A DNA stretch of 64,000 nucleotides, taken from the NCBI GenBank assembly GCA_946811695.1, contig OX328124.1:90370696-90434695 (forward strand), read 5' to 3'. The notes under the pieces are model-generated. The model worked only from the letters and a program-made list of their open reading frames with translations. It searched no databases and was not told the DNA's origin. The stretch comes from Gonocerus acuteangulatus. Lineage: Eukaryota; Arthropoda; Insecta; Hemiptera; Coreidae. The translations under genes were made by a program, and so were the position numbers. Shown piece after piece: positions 56,514 through 64,000 of the stretch (the stretch's first letter is position 1; every line of letters begins with the position of its first letter).

Positions 56514-56788
56514 GTCATCTCACAAAAACAAATGACTTATTTATTCGCAAAAATCATGAAAAAAATCAGAATGCTGCAGATATATTCATCTCCCCTGACT
56601 TCCCAACCCCATAACTTGAAAAATAAGGAATAATTATAAGAGTACAATGAAAATTGAAAATCTTATATTTTTTACATGGTAAATATTACACATTTTCCAT
56701 GGAAAATATGTATGGGTACATATAAATATAATATTTAAAGAAGCCTCAGGTCAATTTGACCTGAGGTTAGTAACCATGGGTTATATAT

Positions 56789-56794
<6 letters not shown>

Positions 56795-56862
<68 letters not shown>
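56795..56862. repeat. (TA)n microsatellite
   Basis: CACACA then alternating TA. The 3' flank of the aldehyde oxidase gene up to 58120 otherwise holds only low-complexity sequence. Confidence 0.85.
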
Positions 56863-56866
<4 letters not shown>

Positions 56867-57421
56867 TTCAATTTTAGTTTTCATCAAATATTTTTTTAAA
56901 GGCACTGGATCAATTATGAAGTACAAGTATTGGTGTTTTTCCCCATAACTTTATTAACCTTCATGGGCTCGCACTAGATGTAGTCACGAGCCCGCTCGCA
57001 AGGGCGGTCGTCCGACCGCCCACGATTTTTCATCAATCACTTGACTTTTTTTCTTTTTTCTTTTTTTTTTTTAAATATGACCTGTACTGAGAGGCAGAGA
57101 GGAGTGATTTGACTGAATTTTGAGTGGAATTTATCACGATAGAGTACAACTAGAGAATACATGGCCATCCCTTTGCTTTCTTACCCTTCTGGAATAAGTC
57201 TGACGCAAAATTACAAAAAGGTGGTCACTTCCTCAGCGTATGAAGGCCAAATGTGTTTTGTACTTTATTGTGGCACCTTTTCTCTATTATGAAAAACAAA
57301 CATTTTTTTATTAATCCATGATTCTAAAATGTATCATTATTCAATATCTATACAATCGTCATTATTCAATTCATTTATTATACAATAGTGGTTTATTGCG
57401 GTGTTTTAACATTGTATGTAT

Positions 57422-57422
57422 A

Positions 57423-57487
<65 letters not shown>
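57422..57487. repeat. (TG)n(TA)n microsatellite
   Basis: TGTG run, then alternating TA, then CACACA. Confidence 0.85.
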
Positions 57488-57489
<2 letters not shown>

Positions 57490-58210
57490 GCCACTTTTCC
57501 AAGATGTCCTCTTGAACGTCAGTTGCCATGACAACTGTTTGCCAGCTCGGAGGCTTGGAGTCCTAGTTTGTGGGAGGGAATCTAAGTATATTATCTGCAA
57601 TCAAAAATCTATTCACAATAAGATAATTCTCACATTGATAAAATATCAGCCATATTTACCTAATAATCTTCCTTGGAGTACAATGCAATCTTAAGTTTTT
57701 TTTGTTTTTTTTTAATATTACAACTCTGAATGCCATACGCACCAACTATTTGGAGTTTAGAAGCCTTATGTTATGCCCCAAAAACATGAATTTTTTTTTC
57801 CTTCCTTCTTTTTTTTTTTCTTTTTTTTTTTTTCTTACTAAATCTCATATTTCATGAAACATTTTTGATTTTTTTTTCCAAACGTCTGAGCTCCATATCC
57901 AAACCTAAATTACTATTATTTAATTACTTCACAAACCCAACTCAAACAGCAATAACTTTAGAATTGACTATCCTACTTGAATGCAAATAAAATGTTTATC
58001 ACATCTTACTTTGATAGAGAAAAGCTTTGACATTGTTGTGTCTACTACATTACACATTAATGGGAAAGAGCTCTCTCAACTAATCCAAGATAAGATATGT
58101 GTACTTGGAGTTGTTTAATGTTAAGGGCATTAATTAATAATACCAACAGGTGAAGACCCCTTCAAAATAACCCTTCAAAAAATTTTTTCAAACTTTACAT
58201 TTATTTCTCC

Positions 58211-58250
58211 ATCACAACGTTTCGGACACACTGGTCCATCTTCAGGCAAT
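58211..58250 (-). ncRNA. hammerhead-ribozyme-like motif
   Basis: Inverse of 58402-58441, apparently identical. Confidence 0.5.
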
Positions 58251-58401
58251 CATGTCCTGTTAATTAAGACGTAATGCCTGTCTTCTTCTTTATTAATATC
58301 ATCTGCCAATACTCCTTCTACTCCTTTAAAATGGATCCTCTCTTCTTCCATTTATATATAATTTTGATGACTAAATGAAGGGCATTAAGGAACAGGACAT
58401 G

Positions 58402-58441
58402 ATTGCCTGAAGATGGACCAGTGTGTCCGAAACGTTGTGAT
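58402..58441 (+). ncRNA. hammerhead-ribozyme-like motif
   Basis: ATTGC, CTGAAGA, GGAC/GTCC stem, GAAA, self-complementary ACGT, T, GTGAT. Stem I pairs with two G-T wobbles. Confidence 0.5.
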
Positions 58442-58684
58442 GGAGAAATAAATGTAAAGTTTGAAAAAATTTTTTGAAGGGTTATTCTTCACCTGTTGGT
58501 ATTATTAATTAATGCCCTTCATTTAGTCATCAAAATTATATATAAATGGAAGAAGAGAGGATCCATTTTAAAGGAGTAGAAGGAGTATTGGCAGATGATA
58601 TTAATAAAGAAGAAGACAGGCATTACGTCGTAATTAACAGAACATGAAAAAAATTGTTGAAGGGTTATTCTTCACATGTTGGTA

Positions 58685-58689
<5 letters not shown>

Positions 58690-58742
<53 letters not shown>
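58690..58742. repeat. (TA)n between the fold-back and the LINE 3' end
   Basis: Alternating TA that may serve as the LINE tail on the minus strand. Confidence 0.8.
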
Positions 58743-58747
<5 letters not shown>

Positions 58748-58845
58748 CATTAAATCATATTTGGACTTATTTTTCATAAAATTAATAGTCTCTCAAATTA
58801 AGCATAAAATCAGCTAATGCTGAGGTTTGAGTCCAGTTTGTGTTG

Positions 58846-59520
58846 TTATAGGTCTTGTAGCCAGAGGAGGTTGTGGATGTTGCCAAGTCTCTTCCATTCC
58901 TTTCTTTCCTCTGCAACTCTTCTCCAGGTTACCCCACCACAGGTCTTCCTCATCTCTGCATCCCATGGGGTTTCTGACCATTCAAATACTTTTTGGGCCC
59001 ATGTGTTGGGGGTTTTCCTCATTATATGCCCTGCCCAAGACCACTTTCTGTAGTGTATTCTCTCAATTATGTCCGGGAATCCTATGCTTCTCCTAATCCA
59101 ATTCTTTGTCTTCCTGTCCTTCCTGGTGATTCCAAAGATGTACCTCTCCATGGCTCTCTCTGTCACCCTAAGTTTTTGTATTACCTTGCTGTTTATGCAC
59201 CAGGTCTCGCATCCGTATATCATGGTTGATAGCACGGTGCTTTCCCACAGCTTCCGATTAATACCTGGATTTGCTTGGGACTTGAATAAATACCTGTGCT
59301 TCAATAGTGCTCTCCAGCCTTGCGCACACCTACGGGATATCTCGCATAGCTGGCTATTGGTAACAACCAGTTATCCAAGGTAGATAATCCTGTCGACTTC
59401 TTCTATCCTGACATCTCCAAGAACAACATCCCCTGAAGAGTTGATGTTTAAGACTTTACACTTACTGAAGTTGAGCCTTAGGCCTATTTTCTCTCCAGCA
59501 CTTATTAGTTCCTTTAGAGG
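58846..59520 (-). pseudogene. LINE reverse transcriptase, C-terminal piece
   Basis: Minus strand from 59520: LKELISAGEKIGLRLNFSK, NINSSGDVVLGDVRIEEV, a stop in 'IIYLG*LV', then LKHRYLFKSQ, MIYGCETW, VTERAMERYIFGITRKDRK, DIIERIHYRKWSWAGHIMRK and a stop near 58846. This is the thumb and C-terminal region of RTE-type RT. One internal stop is seen. Confidence 0.8.
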
Positions 59521-60112
59521 CCGGCCGTGACCGTGGATAGTGTTACCTCGAAGCTACGAACAGTTCATTTTTGAAGCGGTTCTGCGCAACGGAGTACTAT
59601 AAAAATTTACACGCGACAAGTTTTAGTAGCGAGGAAGCGTGATGTGAAGTGGGTTGCGTGTTGGTGAATTAGGAAGAGTGCAGTGACAAAGTAAAATTTG
59701 GAGAAATTGGTGAATCTGAAGGCTTATCAGGAGTGAGGATCTGCACGAGGCCGCCCCTCTCCTGCCTCCCTGCTCCCACCTCCACCAGGATCACCACCTA
59801 CTCTTCAAGGTCAGTGTAGCCTCTATCAACAGCTGACTTTGACAGCTCGCGTTATCAGCCTTACGCCTTCGCCTGGACAGTCAGTTCTTGGGCTCACCTA
59901 TCCTGTAGGTCAGCTTAGATCGCGGCAGGGTACACATTAGCTCTGTATTAAATCATTCATAACTCATTTACGAGTGTCATTGGAGGACTTGAACTAAAAC
60001 TTAACTGGGTTATCACACTATCGTATAGCGCCTACTTGCTTGTACATTACGAGCTTATTTTTGCTGCATATTAACCATATTCTCCTTACCTAGCGTAGCT
60101 CAAATTTATGAA
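59521..60112 (+). other. LINE 5' UTR
   Basis: GC-richer than the surroundings, starting 'ggccgtgaccgtggatag'. It has no long frame and precedes ORF1. Confidence 0.55.
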
Positions 60113-60997
60113 ATGAGTTCTTTAGAGGAAAAACTTGACAAAATTATGGAAGGCGTAAGTAAAATAGCGGTCCTGGAACAAAAAATAGACGCTATTGCAG
60201 AAAAAACGCATAGTGACCTAGAAATTCAAAAAGAAAGAGTAAACAAATTAATAGACAGGGAAAGAAGGCGAAATCTAATCTTCTCAGGTTTGTATTCAAA
60301 TAAACCATGGGAATGTTTGAACGAAGTAATGGAAATTCTTAAATTTCTGACACCAGATGTTAGGAAATATGACATTGTAAATATTAAACCAATTTACAGG
60401 AACCAAGAGAAGCCTCTATTTGTAGTCACACTATCATCAGTATACCTAAAGTTGGACATTTTAAAACAAAAAAGTAAACTGTCCAGCAGTGGAAAATTTA
60501 AAACAGTTGTAATCAAAGAAGATCTACCTAAGGAAGCTCGTCTCATAAGGGCGAAGCTATTTAAATATCTGGTGATGAAAAAAGAAAACGGCCTTAGAGC
60601 TTCTATACGGTATGATAAGCTGCTAGTTGAGGGTAAATTATATGACCTCAACGAACTAGAAGACGAAGAAGATTCAGCAAAACAAAAAAGGCAGCGCAGC
60701 GACGAGGAGTCATCCCCAATTCATGAATCAAAAAAGAAGATGGATAAAAGAATATGTGGTTTTGGGCAGAGATGAAGTAGTTTAGACCGCTACTTTCAAA
60801 AAACCCTCAAAGAGCCACCCCAGACCTCCTCCTATACTTCTAAAGACTTTGACATAAGTCAGTCGTTAAACACTGACACAGCACATGAAATGGCCCACGA
60901 AGAAACTTCAAAAAATATCTCATCAGATAAGACTGAGGAGATAAAGGCCACAGAGGAAGATACAAGGACCAAGAGTAAGAATAAATGCAAAAAGTAA
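60113..60997 (+). pseudogene. LINE ORF1, one internal stop
   Basis: ATG at 60113 starts MSSLEEKLDKIMEGVSKIAV, a heptad-rich coiled-coil region (residues 1-50), followed by RERRRNLIFSGLY and a basic/acidic C-terminus. TGA at 60773-60775 interrupts, but the same frame continues (SSLDRYFQKTLKEPP) to TAA at 60995-60997, giving 294 codons. ORF1 proteins of LINEs bind the RNA. The stop may be a single substitution. Confidence 0.75.
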
Positions 60998-61039
60998 AAT
61001 GAACAGCACAAAACTAAAAACAAGTAGCAATTACAATGT

Positions 61040-63205
61040 GCAAACCCAAACCAGGAAAACTTCAGGAGCAAAACTAGGGAAAGTTTAACGGCAAAAAAAC
61101 AATTGAACATAAATAACACAACAAAATGGGAATTAATAACATATAATTGTAGATCCTTGAAAGGTGATAGCAGACTGGTAGAATTAACAAATGAACTCCA
61201 CAACATTGATTGGACAATAGTAGGCCTGGCAGAGATAAGGAGGGAAGGAAGCGGCTGTTGGAAGTATAATGAAGGCTACTCTTTCTATTACAACGGAGAA
61301 AAAGAGGTAACCGGAGGTACAGGCTTCCTAATCAACAATGAAAAAAATATTGAAGTAAAATCCTTTAAAACATTTTCCCACCGCGTGAGCACCATTGCAA
61401 TTAGTTTATCAAACCAGCTATTAAAAATAATTCAAGTCTATGCACCAACCTCTCAGGCAAGCGATGAAGACATTGAAGAGTTTTATTTTAAGCTCCAAGG
61501 AGCATTAGATATTAAACCATGCCACAAGACATTCGTTATTGGAGATTTTAATGCAAAAATAGGAAGCAGAATTGGAGAAAAATCCATGGGAAGGTACGGA
61601 GTGGGGGATAGAAATGAAAGAGGCGATAGGTTAATAGAGTTCGCTGAAGGAAACAATCTATACATTATGAACAGTTTCTTCAATCACCCGTTTGAAAACA
61701 AGTGGACCTGTGAAGCTCCTAATAAAGTTACAAGGAACGAAATAGACTTCATCCTGGCAAAAGACAGGGGAGGGAGTCGAGGTAATTGAGGAAATCGATA
61801 TTAGCAGCGATCACAGACCGGTAGGAGCAGCAATAAAACTCAATCCAAATAAGAAGAAAACTCGCCCGAAAGCAAGAGGAGGAAGATTATCGACGTCAAC
61901 TCTCATTGAAAACAATTTTGAAGCAAGATTAAACGAAAAGTTGGGTAATGAAGAGATAGGTCAAGTGATAAATGGAATAAGTCAATTAACAAACGCCCTT
62001 CTGGATACTCATAATGAAATTATAAGAGAAATAAAGAAACCAAAAAACAGTTACCGTCACCTCCCAGCAAATATCAAAAACTTAATGAATAAAAGAAGAA
62101 AATTGAATAAAGCTAATAACTTGTCAATAGAATATACCGAGCTCTCAAAAACTATAAGAAAGAATATAGCTCAACTATTCGAGGAAACCAAAACAAAAAA
62201 GTTGGAGACAGCAATACCTGAAGGAACAAAATTGTACCAACCCGGAGCACCAAAAGAGCGAATTACAAAAATTTTTAACAAAAAAGGCCAAGAACTCACG
62301 GACATTGACAGTATTCTAGACAGAATTAAGAATTACTATTCTACTCTTTATCGAGATGAAGAAACTGATGAGGAAGATATTACTTTAGATGTATTGAACA
62401 AGGAAGAAGAAGAGATCAGGTTCGAAGAAGTTCAAGAAGCTGTAATGTGTATGAAAGATGGGAAAGCAGGGGGATTAGACGGTCTCACACCGGAGATGAT
62501 GAAAGCAGGATGTGAAACAGCTATATTGAAATTAAAAAATATTTTTAACCAATGTCTGGAGAATTCGACATTTCCTGATGAATGGAGCACAGCACAACTG
62601 ATCCTTCTCCACAAAAAAGGAGACAAGCGTGACCTAAGGAATTACAGGCCTCTAAGCCTTCTCAATTGTATGTACAAAGTCTTTGCAAGAGTCTTATATA
62701 ACAGAATTAGCACTGATCTAGACATAAGCATAACGATGAACCAAGTGGGCTTCAGAAGTGGCTTTTCTACTATTGACCACATATTCACCGTTAACCAATT
62801 AATTAGGAAAGCAAAGGACTATGGGATGCCATTATGCCTGCTGTTTCTGGATTATGAGAAAGCTTTTGACAGCATAAAGATTACTGCCATAATGCAAAGT
62901 CTGAAGAAGAGGCAGCTAAATAAAAGAATCCTAAAACTGATTCAGGAAATGTATAAAAAGAGCCAGGCAATATATAAGTTAGGAAAACAACAGATCCAAA
63001 TTCCTGTAGCCAAGGGAGTTAAGCAAAGAGATATTTTCTCACCAAAACTTTTTAATGCTGTTTTGCAAGATGTTATTGACGCCCTGGAATGGAGTGAATT
63101 TGGCATAAATATAGATGGAGAGTTTCTTAACCATCTGGAATTTGCTGACGATACTCTCATTATCGGGAAGTCGATTGAAGAAATTGCGACTATGGCGACT
63201 GGTCA
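61040..63205 (+). pseudogene. LINE ORF2: endonuclease and reverse transcriptase with one frameshift
   Basis: The endonuclease has YNCRSLKGD, VGLAEIRREG, VYAPTSQASD and VIGDFNAKIGSR, with SSDHRPVG in another frame after a break near 61765-61775. The RT follows: YRPLSLLNCMYKVFARVL, NQVGFRSGFSTIDHIF, LFLDYEKAFDSI, GVKQRDIFSPKLF (QRD for the usual QGD) and the catalytic FADD in LEFADDTLIIG. It stops being LINE sequence near 63205. No in-frame ATG was found; upstream is TAG at 61025. Not functional. Confidence 0.88.
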
Positions 63206-63239
63206 ACACTTTTTTTTTTATTTTAATGTCATATAAGTG

Positions 63240-63820
63240 CAGAAAGGAAAAAGACTCCTCCTTTGTAAAACCCGACATTCCAAAAGTCATTCCAACAGTT
63301 CCAGCAATTGGTCTAGATTAAATAGAAGTTGATAAGGATGAAGTTAACTTTAATTGTCTTCGAAATATTTCATTTTTAAACAAGTTAAATCTTGGCTTAA
63401 ACAATTATGAAAAACAATGTTTATCTTATCACATTATTTTTCATAAAACTTAACAATTAATTAAATAATCACAAGAATTTGAAACATAAAATAGAGGGAA
63501 CATTATTAAGAACTTTAGTATTACAACTATAATTTTAACTACTGAAGAAAACACTTATAGTATTATAACTATAAGTTATAGTGGCAGGAGTTGGGAAAAT
63601 GGCATAAACAGGATCCTACCACCCGAACTATTGGCACTATATTTTTGTAAAATAGTGCCAGATCGTTTCAGTCCTGACATGACCCTAATTGGAGAAGGAT
63701 TATTTGCCTCCTGTGTCTGTAAATAATTTTAAGAAACACTCCTGACGAGACACTTAATGTGTGAAACTAGATGACAAATAATCATTAAATTATATGTACT
63801 ATTTTTTTACCTTTCATCTC

Positions 63821-63879
<59 letters not shown>

Positions 63880-64000
63880 CATACATAAAACCTGATATAT
63901 GAAAATCTAGAATAAATGTAAAACTCTAATAGTCCATGGAGGAAAAATTCTTCACTTTCCGTCTGAGATCCCAGCATTTAAGGTAGATTCTAATCAGTCC
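63240..64000. other. right edge, no gene recognised
   Basis: AT-rich. A small inverted repeat (TGGCACTAT / ATAGTGCCA) lies at about 63630-63660 and a (TA)n array at about 63828-63872. Confidence 0.5.

Larger units (their letters stand above)
58125..58690. mobile_element. composite fold-back with tandem, circularly permuted units
   Basis: Blocks in order A (about 58125-58257), B (58258-58385), inverse of A (58387-58517), inverse of B (58509-58640), then part of inverse A again (to 58690). The right side is a tandem dimer of a unit of about 255 bp; the left is the same unit in reverse and permuted. Each full A block has a hammerhead-like motif. Confidence 0.75.
58743..63205. mobile_element. 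nearly full-length RTE-like LINE with 5' inversion
   Basis: Two pieces lie head to head. The minus-strand piece (58743-59520) encodes the end of the reverse transcriptase plus 3' UTR. The plus-strand piece (59521-63205) has the 5' UTR, ORF1, endonuclease and most of the RT. The RT breaks after 'KSIEEIATMA' (about 63200) and resumes with 'LKELISAGEKIG' (59520, minus strand), so little is missing. This is the layout of twin priming. RT type (GCETW, RAMERYIFGI, WAGHIMR) is RTE-like. Confidence 0.8.

Noticed and set aside
56954..57025. Transposon end beginning TTAACCTTCATGGGC
   Set aside because: GC-rich with a small inverted repeat, but no second end was found.

Overview
The window is nuclear DNA of an arthropod, most likely an insect. 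It is AT-rich, has spliced GT-AG exons, long TE-filled introns, (TA)n arrays, tRNA-derived SINEs, Jockey/RTE-type LINEs, Helitrons, and hAT and piggyBac derivatives. The single host gene has the insect aldehyde-oxidase signature. The species cannot be named from the sequence.

Layout. 1-27.2 kb is a transposon graveyard. Hairpin-ended, Helitron-like non-autonomous elements (start AAAAAGTCCGACTCGCAGG, end with a hairpin followed by CTAA) recur at least seven times, often as inverted pairs. One pair sits inside an older classical Helitron (11298-16859) that keeps scraps of its Rep/helicase. hAT MITEs with exact 8-bp target duplications, an RNase H LINE fragment, SINEs and a perfect 107-bp-arm palindrome (23157-23379) lie in the same region.

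27.9-56.5 kb holds one large + strand gene, a molybdo-flavoenzyme of the aldehyde oxidase / xanthine dehydrogenase family. I could join 27 coding exons into one open frame of 1270 residues plus stop, all with GT-AG junctions. The start codon exon lies upstream and was not found. The order is 2Fe-2S I, 2Fe-2S II, FAD domain, Moco/substrate domains. All key ligands are visible and no disabling mutation was seen. A poly(A) signal lies about 210 bp after the stop. The introns carry a Jockey fragment, SINEs, piggyBac-like elements, LINE tails and two fold-back retroposons.

56.5-64 kb has a composite fold-back repeat, (TA)n arrays, and an almost full-length RTE-like LINE in two head-to-head pieces (58.76-63.2 kb). 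That arrangement is expected from 5' inversion (twin priming).

The most interesting signal is a set of dispersed repeats carrying short hammerhead-ribozyme-like cores: CTGANGA, a stem, GAAA, a short self-complementary segment, and flanking arms that pair. They occur in at least six loci, several in fold-back units with 12-bp target duplications. This fits dimeric hammerheads of Penelope-like or retrozyme-like elements; activity is inferred, not shown.
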